Of a stretch of DNA of 64,000 bases, positions 17,526-26,275 are shown piece by piece. The translations under genes were made by a program, and so were the position numbers. Origin of the DNA: JAVVHH01 sp964613945 (lineage in GTDB: Bacteria > Pseudomonadota > Alphaproteobacteria > Acetobacterales > Acetobacteraceae); the NCBI GenBank assembly GCA_964613945.1, contig CAZTJC010000002.1, positions 186,001 through 250,000 of the forward strand, in the 5' to 3' direction. Within the stretch, counting starts at the first letter, position 1. The number at the start of each line of letters is the position of its first letter. The notes under the pieces are model-generated. The model was not told the origin of the DNA, ran no database searches, and saw only the letters and a list, made by a program, of their open reading frames with translations.

Positions 17526-17678
17526 TTGCCACCCGGCGAGATCTCCTTCGACGACATCGCTGATGCGGTCGAAGCGGTGAAGAAACTTCAGGATCAGTTA
17601 TCGGACTTGTTGACCACCATCTCCTTGCTCGGCAAGCGCGTCGAAGCATTGGAAAACAAGAGTTCCGCCAGTGGCTGA
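17526..17678 (+). CDS. Very small acidic helical protein, second of three
   Basis: A 50-residue frame from TTG 17526 to TGA 17678, reading LPPGEISFDDIADAVEAVKK and then a helix with leucines at heptad positions (LSDLLTTISLLGKRVEALE). It is acidic where its upstream neighbour is basic, so the two could form a heterodimeric coiled coil. Support is its placement: 8 bp after one small gene and overlapping the GTG start of the next by 8 bp. No family is recognised and the start codon is uncertain. Confidence 0.45.
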   Translation: MPPGEISFDDIADAVEAVKKLQDQLSDLLTTISLLGKRVEALENKSSASG

Positions 17679-17955
17679 CGTGCCGCCCGACTGGCCGCCC
17701 GACGTCAAGCCGATGGTCCTGCAGGACCTCAAGCGGCTCGGCACCGACAAGAACAATCGCCTCTACTGGGACGGCAAGCTTGTCCGCACCCCATTCATCT
17801 TGACGACGCCGCAGGTGGCTCTCGCCGTCCTCGCTGCGCTGGCCTCGATCGCCACCGTCTTCACCGGCTTGAACAACGTGTCGGTTTTCCTGTGCGCGCG
17901 CGGCGTGACCTGGATGACCTGCCCGATCGCCGCGCCGCCGCTGCCCAAACCCTAG
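17671..17955 (+). CDS. Small membrane protein, third of three unknown small genes
   Basis: A 94-residue product from GTG 17671, which overlaps the end of the preceding small gene. The N-terminal 45 residues are polar (VPPDWPPDVKPMVLQDLKRL, then YWDGKLV). They are followed by one clear transmembrane helix (VALAVLAALASIATVFTGL) and a short Cys-containing tail (VFLCARGVTWMTCPIAAPP). The size and topology recall accessory membrane subunits or holin-like proteins, but nothing identifies it. Its stop overlaps that of the convergent CoA-transferase gene (CTAG). Confidence 0.55.
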   Translation: MADVPPDWPPDVKPMVLQDLKRLGTDKNNRLYWDGKLVRTPFILTTPQVALAVLAALASIATVFTGLNNVSVFLCARGVTWMTCPIAAPPLPKP

Positions 17956-19184
17956 ATCACGCCGCGCGCCGCCAGAGCGTCGATCTCGTCCGGCGACAAG
18001 CCGAGCCGGTCGCCGAGCACGTCCCGCGTATCGCGGCCGAGCGCCGGCGGTGCATGCCGGTACGACACCGGGGTCGCCGACAGGCGCACCGGGTTGGCGA
18101 CCAGCTGAACGGTTGCGCCGTCGCGGTCCATCGCCTGTTGCATCCCGCGCGCCTGCACCTGCGGATCGGCGAACACTTGGTCGAGCGAATTGATCGGGCC
18201 GCACGGGACACCTTTGGTCTCGAACAGGCTGACCCACTCTGCCGTCGTCTTGGTGCGGGTGGCGGCGCTCAGCTGCGGGATCAGCGAGTCGCGGTTGACG
18301 ATTCGGGCGGCGTTGCTGACGTAGCGCGGGTCGGTCGCCAACTCCGGGACGCTGAGTGCAGCGCAGAGCCGGCCGAACTGCCCGTCATTGCCGACCGCGA
18401 TGATGACGTCGCCATCCGCGGTGGGGAAATCCTGATACGGCACCACGTTCGGGTGCGCGTTGCCCATCCGCTGCGGTGCCACGCCGGAGGCGAGGTAGTT
18501 CATCGGCTGGTTCGCTAGGCTCGCGATGCCGACGTCGAGCAACGCGAGATCGATATACTGCCCGACCCCGGTCCGGTCGCGATGCGCCAGCGCGGCTAGG
18601 ATGGCGGTGGTGGCATACAGCCCGGTCAGCACGTCCGTCAGCGCCACGCCGGCTTTTTGCGGCCCGGCGCCGGGCTCCCCGTCGCGCCGCCCGGTGATGC
18701 TCATCAGGCCGCCCATGCCCTGGATCAGGAAGTCGTAGCCGGCGCGCGGCGCGTAGGGGCCGGTCTGGCCGAAGCCGGTGATGGAACAATAAATCAACCC
18801 AGGATGCACCGCGCTCAGCCCGGCGTAATCGAGTCCATAGGCCGCGAGCCCGCCGAGCTTGAAGTTCTCGATCACCACGTCGCACCCGGCCGCCAACTCA
18901 CGGACAAGGCGCTGGCCCTCGGGCTGGGTGAAATCGATGGTGACCGAGCGCTTGTTGCGGTTGGCGCAAAGGTAATAGGCCGCGTCTGGCCCGTCGCTGC
19001 CGTCGGCGTTCTTGACGTAGGGCGGTCCCCAGCCGCGCGTATCGTCGCCGGTGCCGGGTCGTTCGACCTTAATGACGTCGGCGCCATAATCGCCGAGCAA
19101 CTGACCGGCCCAGGGTCCGGCGAGAACCCGGGACAGGTCAAGGACTCGAATGTGCGCGAGTGACCCTGCAGTGGAATTCGACAT
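17952..19184 (-). CDS. CaiB/BaiF-family (class III) CoA-transferase
   Basis: A 410-residue enzyme that moves CoA between carboxylic acids through an aspartyl-CoA anhydride. Family motifs are plain: VLDLSRVLAGPWAGQLLGDYGADVIKVE at the N-terminus, CANRNKRSVTIDF, ENFKLGGL, and the catalytic Asp in ALTDVLTGLYA. The donor/acceptor pair cannot be read from sequence; succinyl-CoA-, formyl-CoA- or carnitine-type reactions are all known in the family. It diverges from the dipeptide-type ABC operon across a 99-bp gap and may be involved in using a compound imported by it. Confidence 0.9.
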   Translation of the reverse strand: MSNSTAGSLAHIRVLDLSRVLAGPWAGQLLGDYGADVIKVERPGTGDDTRGWGPPYVKNADGSDGPDAAYYLCANRNKRSVTIDFTQPEGQRLVRELAAGCDVVIENFKLGGLAAYGLDYAGLSAVHPGLIYCSITGFGQTGPYAPRAGYDFLIQGMGGLMSITGRRDGEPGAGPQKAGVALTDVLTGLYATTAILAALAHRDRTGVGQYIDLALLDVGIASLANQPMNYLASGVAPQRMGNAHPNVVPYQDFPTADGDVIIAVGNDGQFGRLCAALSVPELATDPRYVSNAARIVNRDSLIPQLSAATRTKTTAEWVSLFETKGVPCGPINSLDQVFADPQVQARGMQQAMDRDGATVQLVANPVRLSATPVSYRHAPPALGRDTRDVLGDRLGLSPDEIDALAARGVI

Positions 19185-19283
19185 ATTCGGACACTGGCGA
19201 AATTTCTGGACCCTGGGTAGTCCGTGCTTTGACCCCTGCGTCCGCGCAGGTATCCTAGGTAGATAGTCGTCAGGGAATTATTG

Positions 19284-20882
19284 ATGCTGAACCGCCGCAC
19301 TCTCCTCGGTGCCGCCGCCATGGGCCCGTTGCTCGGCACCGCCGCGTTCCGCCCGGCGGTCGCCGAAACGCCCAAGGACGTCATCGTCATGGCGTATCAG
19401 ATCGACGACATCATCAGCATGGACCCGCAGGAAAGCTTCGAGTTCAGCGGCAACGAAGTCACCGGCAATATCTACGAGAAGCTGATCCATCCGGATCTGA
19501 AGGATCCGACCAAGATCCTGCCCAAGCTGGCCGAGAAGTGGGAAACGACGCCCGACGGGCTGACCACCACCTTCCACCTGGTCGCCGGCCGGAAGTTCGC
19601 CTCCGGCAATCCGGTCACCGCCGACGACGTCGTTTTCACCTACACGCGCGCCGTTGCGCTGAACAAGGCGCCGGCGTTCATCATCACCCAGCTCGGCATC
19701 ACCAAAGACAACGTCGCCGAACGCGTCACCGCGCCGGACCCGCAGACCGTGGTGATCAAGCTCACCGAGCAGTTCGCGCCGACCTTCCTGTTCTACTGCC
19801 TGTCCGCCAACGTCGGCGGCATCGTCGACAAGAAGACGGTCATGTCGCACGAGACGGCCGGCGACATGGGCAATGCTTGGCTCAAGACCAACAGCGCTGG
19901 GTCCGGCCCGTTCGCGCTGCGGTCATGGAAGGCGAGCGAGTCCGTCTCGCTGGACGCTAACCCGAACGCGATGCCGCTTCCCAAGGCGAAGCGCATGCTG
20001 ATCCTGCACCGGCCGGATTCGAGCGCCCAGTTGTTGGCGTTGCAGAAGGGCGACGTCGACATCGCGCGTAACCTCAGCCCCGAGCAGATCAAGACGATCG
20101 AGACCAACGGGGACTACAGTCTCGTCAAGGGCACCAAGGCGTCCGTGCTGTATCTGGCGATGAACCAGAACCATCCGAATCTCTCCAAGCCGCAGGTGCG
20201 CCAGGCGATCAAGTGGGCGCTCGATTACAAGTCGATCGCCACCAACATCACGCCGAACATCTTCGTCGAGCAGCAGGCCTTCCTGCCCAAGGGGCTCCCT
20301 GGTTCGTTGACCGACAAGCCGTTCTCCAAAAATATCGACAAGGCCAAGGCGCTGATGAAGGAAGCCGGGCTGGAGAATGGCTTCGAGGTCACCCTCGATA
20401 CCCAGAACGTCTCGCCCTATGCCGATATCGCGCAGGCACTGCAGGCCGATCTGGCTGCCATCGGCATCAAGGTGAACCTCCTGCCGGCCGAGTTCCGCCA
20501 GGTCATCACTAAGACCCGCGCCCGCAAGCACGAGCTGGCGCTGCTCCGCTGGGGCTCGGATTACATGGACCCCAACAGCAACGCCCAGACCTTCTGCGAG
20601 AACGTCGACAACGGTGAGGACGCCAAGGACCGCACGCTCGCCTGGCGCTCGTCGTGGCAGAACAAGGAACTGACCGACCGCGCCATCGCCGCCGTTCGCG
20701 AACAGGATGCCGACAAGCGCGTCCGCGCCTACGAGCGCCTGCAGGGCGACCTGCAGGAGGTCGGCCCGTTCGCGGTCCTGCTGCAGCAGGTCGAGATCGC
20801 CGCACTTCGCAAGGGCGTGACCGGGCTGGAGATCGGGCCGCTATCCGATAGCACCCGCTACGTGGACATCTCCAAGGCTTGA
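19284..20882 (+). CDS. ABC transporter substrate-binding protein, family 5
   Basis: A 532-residue periplasmic binding protein, first gene of a complete dipeptide-type operon. The start is ATG 19284 (an adjacent in-frame TTG at 19281 is less likely) after AGGGA. The signal peptide is Tat-like (MLNRRTLLGAAAMGP). Family features are LAEKWETTPDGLTTTFHL, TADDVVFTYTRA, GSGPFALRSW and WGSDYMDPNSNAQTFCEN. It resembles the product of 864-2450 along nearly its whole length, so the two loci share a duplicated receptor. Its stop overlaps the start of the first permease gene. Ligand unknown: peptide, opine or glutathione-like compounds are possible. Confidence 0.92.
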   Translation: MLNRRTLLGAAAMGPLLGTAAFRPAVAETPKDVIVMAYQIDDIISMDPQESFEFSGNEVTGNIYEKLIHPDLKDPTKILPKLAEKWETTPDGLTTTFHLVAGRKFASGNPVTADDVVFTYTRAVALNKAPAFIITQLGITKDNVAERVTAPDPQTVVIKLTEQFAPTFLFYCLSANVGGIVDKKTVMSHETAGDMGNAWLKTNSAGSGPFALRSWKASESVSLDANPNAMPLPKAKRMLILHRPDSSAQLLALQKGDVDIARNLSPEQIKTIETNGDYSLVKGTKASVLYLAMNQNHPNLSKPQVRQAIKWALDYKSIATNITPNIFVEQQAFLPKGLPGSLTDKPFSKNIDKAKALMKEAGLENGFEVTLDTQNVSPYADIAQALQADLAAIGIKVNLLPAEFRQVITKTRARKHELALLRWGSDYMDPNSNAQTFCENVDNGEDAKDRTLAWRSSWQNKELTDRAIAAVREQDADKRVRAYERLQGDLQEVGPFAVLLQQVEIAALRKGVTGLEIGPLSDSTRYVDISKA

Positions 20883-21889
20883 AGCGCTTCCGATCGCTCG
20901 CCGCTGCGGTGGCGAGCATCCCCATCACGCTGTTCGGCTTGGTGCTGATCACCTTCCTGATCGGTCGCGTCGTCCCGATCGATCCGGTGCTCGCCGTCGT
21001 CGGTGACCGCGCGCCGCAGGATGTGGTCGAGCGGACGCGGCACGAGATGGGGCTCGACCAGCCGCTACCGCAGCAATTCGCGCACTACGTCGTCGAACTG
21101 GCGCAGGGCAATCTCGGCCGCTCCGTGATGACCAGCAACAGCGTCACGACCGACATCGCGCGCTTCTTCCCTGCCACGCTCGAACTCTCCAGCGTCGCGT
21201 TGATCATTGCCACGCTGGTGGGCGTGCCGTTGGGCGTTTACGCGGCGGTGCGGCAGGGGAGCTGGGTCGATCAGATCATTCGTGTCGTCTGCCTTTCGGG
21301 TCATTCCATCCCGGTCTTCGTCCTGGCCCTGCTCGCGCTGTTGATCTTCTACGCCACGCTTGGCTGGGCACCCGGACCGGGGCGGCAGGACGTGCTGTAC
21401 CAGGACATGGTGCCGCAGGTGACCGGCGTGCTGCTGATCGACGCGGCATTGGCGATGGATTGGGATGCGCTGCGCGACGCTGTGGCCCATCTCGCGCTGC
21501 CGGCCCTGGTATTGGCGGCGTTCAACATGGCCTACATCGCTCGTATGACCCGCGCCTTCATGCTCGACAGCCTGCGCGGCGAATACATCGTGACGGCGCG
21601 CGCCAAGGGCCTGTCGGCAACGACGATCATCTGGCGGCATGGCTTCGGCAATATCCTGGTCCGTCTGGTGACCGTGCTGGCGCTCACCTATGCCGGTCTG
21701 CTGGAAGGTGCCGTGCTGACCGAGACGATCTTCAGCTGGCCCGGTCTCGGCCAATATCTGACGGGTAGCCTGCTGAACGCCGACATGAACGCCGTGCTCG
21801 GCGCAACGCTGGTGGTGGGGCTGAGCTACGTGATCCTGAACCTGTTCGCGGATCTGATGTATCGCGTGCTCGACCCGAGGGTCCGTTGA
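20879..21889 (+). CDS. ABC transporter permease, DppB-like
   Basis: A 336-residue inner-membrane subunit. It begins at a TTG (20879) overlapping the binding-protein stop (TTGA), so its translation is probably coupled. DppB-type features include VASIPITLFGLVLITFLI, the periplasmic DRAPQDVVERTRHEMGLDQPLPQQF loop, and the EAA coupling loop (MLDSLRGEYIVTARAKGLS). It forms the transmembrane pathway with the next gene product. The ATG of that gene overlaps its stop (TGATG). Confidence 0.92.
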   Translation: MKRFRSLAAAVASIPITLFGLVLITFLIGRVVPIDPVLAVVGDRAPQDVVERTRHEMGLDQPLPQQFAHYVVELAQGNLGRSVMTSNSVTTDIARFFPATLELSSVALIIATLVGVPLGVYAAVRQGSWVDQIIRVVCLSGHSIPVFVLALLALLIFYATLGWAPGPGRQDVLYQDMVPQVTGVLLIDAALAMDWDALRDAVAHLALPALVLAAFNMAYIARMTRAFMLDSLRGEYIVTARAKGLSATTIIWRHGFGNILVRLVTVLALTYAGLLEGAVLTETIFSWPGLGQYLTGSLLNADMNAVLGATLVVGLSYVILNLFADLMYRVLDPRVR

Positions 21890-22791
21890 TGTCCGCCACC
21901 TCCCGCGACTGGCTCCTCACCGAAACGCCAGCATCCCGCCGCCAGGCGGCTTGGGGTAGGCGCTACCGGCTATGGCTACAGTTCCGCTCAAACCCGCTGG
22001 CGATGGCCGGGCTGATCGTCGCGTTGTTCCTGATCGTCGTTTCGCTCGCTGCCCCGTTGCTGACCAACCAGGACCCTGGCGCCCAGGATCTGGCGCACCG
22101 CCTCGCCAAGCCGTCGGCGCAGCACTGGCTCGGCACCGACGAACTCGGCCGGGATATCTACAGCCGCGTGCTGTTCGGCGGCCGGGTCACGCTGGGCATG
22201 GTGGTGGCCATCGTCATCCTCGTCGCGCCGTTCGGCCTGGCGATCGGCTGCATCGCCGGTTACGCCGGCGGCATCTGGGACCGCTTGCTGATGCGGATCA
22301 CCGACGTTTTCCTCGCCTTTCCCCGCCTGGTCCTGGCGCTCGCCTTCGTTGCCGCGCTCCGACCCGGCGTTACCAGCGCCGTCGCTGCCATCGCGCTCAC
22401 CGCCTGGCCACCTTACGCCCGGCTCGCGCGTGCCGAGACCCTGGGCCTCCGCGGCACCGACTTCGTGGCTGCCGTGCGCATCACCGGCGCATCCGGCGGG
22501 CGCATCATCCTGCGGCACATCGCCCCGCTCTGCCTGCCGAGCCTCATCGTCCGCGTGACGCTGGACATGAGCAGCATCATCCTCACCGTCGCAGGCCTGG
22601 GCTTCCTCGGCATGGGCGCGCAACCGCCGGCGCCAGAATGGGGCACCATGATCGCCACCGCCCGGCGCTTCATCCTCGAGCAATGGTGGGTTCCGACCAT
22701 TCCCGGCATCGCCATCTTCCTCGCCAGCCTGGCGTTCAATCTCCTCGGCGACGGCTTGCGCGACGTGCTCGACCCGAAGCAGGGCGGCTGA
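21889..22791 (+). CDS. ABC transporter permease, DppC-like
   Basis: A 300-residue second permease subunit. The N-terminal region has the DppC pattern (LWLQFRSNPLAMAGLIVALFLI, then HWLGTDELGRDIYSRVLFGGRVTLGMV). The EAA loop is ARAETLGLRGTDFVAAVRITGASGGRIILRHI. Both ends overlap neighbours by one base in TGATG arrangements, giving a compact operon. It pairs with the DppB-like subunit. Confidence 0.92.
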   Translation: MSATSRDWLLTETPASRRQAAWGRRYRLWLQFRSNPLAMAGLIVALFLIVVSLAAPLLTNQDPGAQDLAHRLAKPSAQHWLGTDELGRDIYSRVLFGGRVTLGMVVAIVILVAPFGLAIGCIAGYAGGIWDRLLMRITDVFLAFPRLVLALAFVAALRPGVTSAVAAIALTAWPPYARLARAETLGLRGTDFVAAVRITGASGGRIILRHIAPLCLPSLIVRVTLDMSSIILTVAGLGFLGMGAQPPAPEWGTMIATARRFILEQWWVPTIPGIAIFLASLAFNLLGDGLRDVLDPKQGG

Positions 22792-23636
22792 TGCCCATGC
22801 CGTCCACGCTTGTCGACATCCAGAACCTGCGCATCGCCTTCCCGACCCCATCCGGCCCGGTGCAGGCCATCCGCGGCGTTTCGATGACGCTCGGCCGCGA
22901 GAAGCTCGGCATCGTCGGCGAGAGCGGCTCGGGCAAATCGCTCACCGCGCGCTCGCTGCTCAAGCTGCTGCCGGGTCACGCGATCATTGAGGCGGACCGG
23001 CTTTCCTTCGACGGCATCGACGTTCGTGCCGCGTCGGAACGGCAAATGCGCAAGATTCGCGGTCGCCGTGCCGGGCTGATCCTGCAGGACCCGAAATACT
23101 CGCTCAACCCGGTGATGACCGCTGGCGACCAGATCGCCGAAGCCTGGCGCGCCCACAAGGGCGGCAGCCGCCGGGTCGCGCTGCAGGCGGCGACCGACCT
23201 GCTCGACCAAGTGCGCATCCGCGACCCGGCCCGCGTCGCCGCCAGCTATCCGCACGAGCTTTCCGGCGGCATGGGCCAGCGCGTGATGATCGCCACCATG
23301 CTGGCGCCCGACCCCGAGTTGCTCATCGCCGACGAACCCACCAGCGCGCTCGACGCCACCGTGCAGGCCGAGATCCTCCGCCTGATCGAGGACCTCGTCA
23401 GCCGCCGCGGCATGGGCTTAATGCTGATCAGCCACGATCTGCCGCTGGTCGGGCATTTCTGCGACCGCGTCGCCGTAATGTATGCCGGTCGTATTGTCGA
23501 GGAACTGCAAGCCGGCGAGCTGCAACGGGCGCAGCACCCCTACACGCGCGGGCTGCTTTCCTGCATGCCGTCGCTGACTCATCCAGCCGACCGGCTACCC
23601 GTGCTCACCCGTGATCCCGCTTGGTTACGCCCATGA
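22791..23636 (+). CDS. ABC transporter ATP-binding protein, DppD-like
   Basis: A 281-residue ATPase. Walker A is GESGSGKS, the Q-loop is LILQDPKYSLNPVMT, the signature is LSGGMGQR, Walker B is LLIADEPTSALD and the switch His is in LISHDLPLV. The C-terminal HPYTRGLLSCMPSL is the oligopeptide/dipeptide-specific tail. This tail lacks the Cys-rich Fe-S cluster motif seen in some DppD proteins. The ATG at 22791 overlaps the permease stop and the gene overlaps the next ATPase by 4 bp. Confidence 0.92.
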   Translation: MPMPSTLVDIQNLRIAFPTPSGPVQAIRGVSMTLGREKLGIVGESGSGKSLTARSLLKLLPGHAIIEADRLSFDGIDVRAASERQMRKIRGRRAGLILQDPKYSLNPVMTAGDQIAEAWRAHKGGSRRVALQAATDLLDQVRIRDPARVAASYPHELSGGMGQRVMIATMLAPDPELLIADEPTSALDATVQAEILRLIEDLVSRRGMGLMLISHDLPLVGHFCDRVAVMYAGRIVEELQAGELQRAQHPYTRGLLSCMPSLTHPADRLPVLTRDPAWLRP

Positions 23637-24367
23637 TCGACGTCGATGACCTCCGTATCCGGTTCGGCGCTAATGAAGTCGTTCGCGGCGTCTCTTTCAC
23701 CGTGCCGGATGGCGGTAGCCTGGGCCTGGTCGGTGAAAGCGGCTCCGGCAAGAGCACCATCCTGCGCGCGGTGTCGGGCCTCAATCCGGACTGGTCCGGC
23801 CGCATGGCGATCGGCGGCACCGCCCTGACTAAGCGGCGCGGCCGCGACTTCTTCCGCCGGGTCCAGATGGTATTTCAGGATCCCTACGGGTCGCTGCATC
23901 CGCGGCAAACGGTGGATCGGGCGCTCAGCGAGCCCTTGATCGTGCATGGCCTGGGCGATCGCGACGCCCGCATCGCACGTGCCTTATCCGACGTCGCGCT
24001 TCCGGCCAGCGCACGGTTCCGGTTCCCACACCAGCTTTCGGGCGGCCAGCGTCAACGCGTGGCCATCGCTCGCGCCCTCATGTCGGAGCCGGACGTGCTC
24101 CTGCTCGACGAGCCCACGAGTGCGTTGGACGTTTCCGTACAGGCCGAGATTTTAAATTTGTTGAAGGATTTGCAGCAGCAAAGACGGCTGACGTTCATCC
24201 TGGTGAGCCATAATCTGGCCGTCACCGCCCATTTGTGCCCGACCATCGCCGTTATGCAGGCTGGTCGTATCGTCGAAACCGTGGGTGCAGAGGACCTCCG
24301 GGCCGGCCGGGTGCAAAACGCGCACACGGCCGAACTCCGGCGCCTCAGCGTAGAGTTAGAAAGCTAG
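23633..24367 (+). CDS. ABC transporter ATP-binding protein, DppF-like
   Basis: A 244-residue second ATPase of the importer. Walker A is GESGSGKST, the Q-loop is MVFQDPYGSLHPRQTV (typical DppF/OppF), the signature is LSGGQRQR, and Walker B is VLLLDEPTSALD with VSHNLAV following. It is shorter than most DppF proteins (about 320) and lacks their long C-terminal extension. It starts in an ATGA overlap with the DppD-like gene and ends in a 4-bp CTAG overlap with the convergent yidB-like gene, closing the five-gene operon. Confidence 0.92.
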   Translation: MIDVDDLRIRFGANEVVRGVSFTVPDGGSLGLVGESGSGKSTILRAVSGLNPDWSGRMAIGGTALTKRRGRDFFRRVQMVFQDPYGSLHPRQTVDRALSEPLIVHGLGDRDARIARALSDVALPASARFRFPHQLSGGQRQRVAIARALMSEPDVLLLDEPTSALDVSVQAEILNLLKDLQQQRRLTFILVSHNLAVTAHLCPTIAVMQAGRIVETVGAEDLRAGRVQNAHTAELRRLSVELES

Positions 24368-24762
24368 GACTTCAGTTCCAGACCCGGTGCATCGAACGGC
24401 GATGTAGACTGCCCGTCCGACGGAACCTGCCCCGTCGGGGTCATCTGATCGACAGCATGAGGAAGGATCCGGGAAAGTTCGGACAGGATGGTGTCGTGCG
24501 GCATTCCGGTCTGCTGCGACCACTGATCAACCTGATCATGACCGAGAACCTGCCCGAGTTGGCCGGGCTCGATGGACTGGTTGCTGCCGCCACCAACCCA
24601 GGAACTCACGACATTGCCCAGGCCAGCCTGGTTCATCTTCTGCACCAAGCCGCCAACGCCCCCCTGGCTTTGCAGCACCGATCCGAGAATGGACCCTAGA
24701 GCACCTTGGTTAGGATTGTTCCCACCGAGAACGCTTCCGATGATGGTATCGAGCAGACCCAT
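24364..24762 (-). CDS. YidB-like protein (DUF937)
   Basis: A 132-residue protein matching the YidB/DUF937 pattern: MGLLDTIIGSVLGG, Gly/Gln-rich middle (SVLQSQGGVGGLVQKM), SWVGGGSNQSIEPGQLGQVLG and IAP-like HDTILSELSRILPHAVDQMTPTG. The family is widespread, small and of unknown role. YidB was linked to cell envelope or biofilm phenotypes only loosely. The gene lies 22 bp downstream of a GlsB-type stress membrane protein gene on the same strand, so they may be co-transcribed. Confidence 0.85.
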   Translation of the reverse strand: MGLLDTIIGSVLGGNNPNQGALGSILGSVLQSQGGVGGLVQKMNQAGLGNVVSSWVGGGSNQSIEPGQLGQVLGHDQVDQWSQQTGMPHDTILSELSRILPHAVDQMTPTGQVPSDGQSTSPFDAPGLELKS

Positions 24763-24784
24763 TGAACTCTCCTGTTACGTCTGA

Positions 24785-25051
24785 CTAGAGGGTCGACCGA
24801 CGGCCCACGATCGCGTGGTAGATCCACAACACGACAACGGCACCGACCACGGCCACAAACAGGCTGTAGAAGTTGAACCCAGTCGTGCCGGCAAAGCCGA
24901 AAGTGTTGAACAGAAAACCGCCGACGACCGAACCGATGATGCCGAGAATGAGATCGACGATGAACCCTTCGCCGGCCTTATTGACGATCTTGCTGGCAAT
25001 GAAGCCAGCGACGACGCCCAGAATTACCCAGGCGATAATGCCCATTCCCAT
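24785..25051 (-). CDS. GlsB/YeaQ/YmgE-family stress-response membrane protein
   Basis: An 88-residue transglycosylase-associated-family membrane protein with three hydrophobic helices. The Gly-rich pattern (IIAWVILGVVAGFIASKI, LILGIIGSVVGGFLFNTFG, and VAVVGAVVVLWIYHAIVGRR) is diagnostic. Such proteins are induced by general stress and stationary phase in many bacteria, with no known enzymatic role. Either of two closely spaced ATGs (25051 or 25045) could be used. Confidence 0.9.
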   Translation of the reverse strand: MGMGIIAWVILGVVAGFIASKIVNKAGEGFIVDLILGIIGSVVGGFLFNTFGFAGTTGFNFYSLFVAVVGAVVVLWIYHAIVGRRSTL

Positions 25052-25116
25052 AACGCTCTCCGTTCACGTTGACACGAGAACGTTAACCGCAGCCTGCTGA
25101 CTAGGTTCCGTGCTGC

Positions 25117-26211
25117 TTAGACATTGAACCGGAATAGCAACACGTCGCCGTCCTTGACGATGTAGTCGCGGCCTTCGACGCGCATCTTCCCCGCCTCCTT
25201 GGCGCCAGCCTCGCCATTGCCGGCGACGTAGTCGGCATAGCTGATCGTCTCGCAGGCAATGAAGCCGCGCTCGAAATCGTTGTGAATGACGGCGGCAGCC
25301 TGCGGCGCCTTGGTTCCGGCGGTGATGGTCCAGGCCCGCGTCTCCTTGGGACCGACGGTGAAGTATGTCGCCAGGCCCAGTAGCGCGTAACCAGCGCGAA
25401 TGACCCGGTCGAGCCCGCTATCGTGCAGCCCGAGCCCATCGAGGAACTCGGCTCGCTCGTCTTGGACAAGTTGCGCCACTTCAGCCTCGATCGCCGCCGA
25501 CACGATAACGGTGCCGGCACCCTCTGCCGCCGCCCGCTCCGCCACGCGGGCCGATTGCGCATTGCCCGTCGCCGCCGCGCTTTCCTCGACGTTGCAGACG
25601 TAGAGCACCGGCTTGCTGGTCATCAGCTGCAACTGCTTGGCCGCCTCAACCTGGTCCGCCAGAATCGCCGTGCGCGCCGGTAACCCGGCCTGCAGCGCGA
25701 CCACAATCGGCTCCATCAGCGCCACCATCGCCTGCGCTTCACGGTCGTTGCCGCGCGCCTTTTTCTGCAACGCCGGCAGACGTCGCTCGAGACTGTCGAG
25801 ATCGGCCAGCATCAGCTCGGTTTCCACCGTCTCGGCATCCCGCAACGGGTCGATGCTGCCCTCGACATGGGTAACGTCCGGGTCCTCGAAGCAGCGCAGC
25901 ACGTGGATGATGGCGTCGACCTCGCGGATGTTGGCGAGGAACTGGTTGCCCAGGCCTTCACCCTTGGAGGCGCCCCGGACCAGCCCGGCGATATCGACGA
26001 ACTCGAGGCTGGTCGGCACGATCTGCTTGGACTTGCCGATGCTCGCCAGCGTGTCGAGCCGCGGATCCGGCACCGCGACCCGGCCAACATTCGGCTCGAT
26101 CGTGCAGAACGGATAGTTTGCCGCCTGCGCGGCGACGGTCGCCGTCAGCGCGTTGAAGAGTGTCGACTTGCCGACGTTCGGCAGACCGACGATGCCGCAA
26201 TTGAAGCCCAT
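25117..26211 (-). CDS. ychF: Redox-regulated ATPase/GTPase YchF (OLA1 family)
   Basis: A 364-residue P-loop NTPase of full family length. G1 is GLPNVGKST at the N-terminus, with TIEPNVG (switch I), DIAGLVRGASKGEGLGNQF (G3 and the OLA1 loop) and an altered G4 (YVCNVEE), which explains the ATP preference of the family. The C-terminal TGS-like domain ends in KDGDVLLFRFNV. YchF binds ribosomes and modulates stress responses and catalase. It follows pth and rplY on the same strand, the classic order. Confidence 0.97.
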   Translation of the reverse strand: MGFNCGIVGLPNVGKSTLFNALTATVAAQAANYPFCTIEPNVGRVAVPDPRLDTLASIGKSKQIVPTSLEFVDIAGLVRGASKGEGLGNQFLANIREVDAIIHVLRCFEDPDVTHVEGSIDPLRDAETVETELMLADLDSLERRLPALQKKARGNDREAQAMVALMEPIVVALQAGLPARTAILADQVEAAKQLQLMTSKPVLYVCNVEESAAATGNAQSARVAERAAAEGAGTVIVSAAIEAEVAQLVQDERAEFLDGLGLHDSGLDRVIRAGYALLGLATYFTVGPKETRAWTITAGTKAPQAAAVIHNDFERGFIACETISYADYVAGNGEAGAKEAGKMRVEGRDYIVKDGDVLLFRFNV

Positions 26212-26226
26212 CTATTTGGTTCCCAA

Positions 26227-26250
26227 GAGCATCCTTAGGATGCTCGTTTT
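26227..26250. other. Small hairpin between pth and ychF
   Basis: GAGCATCC (26227-26234), loop TTA, GGATGCTC (26238-26245), then GTTTT. The T-run is on the plus strand, whereas both flanking genes read minus, so on the transcribed strand it is a stem-loop without a U-tract. A second, weaker AGCAT..ATGCT pair follows within 30 bp. It may be a processing or attenuation element. Confidence 0.4.
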
Positions 26251-26275
26251 CTCAGAAGCATGTTCGCGATGCTCG

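Noticed and set aside
21972..22790. Plus-strand frame extending the DppD-like ATPase upstream by about 270 codons
   Set aside because: This part is an alternative frame of the DppC-like permease gene; the ATPase starts at the ATG 22791 in a TGATG overlap.
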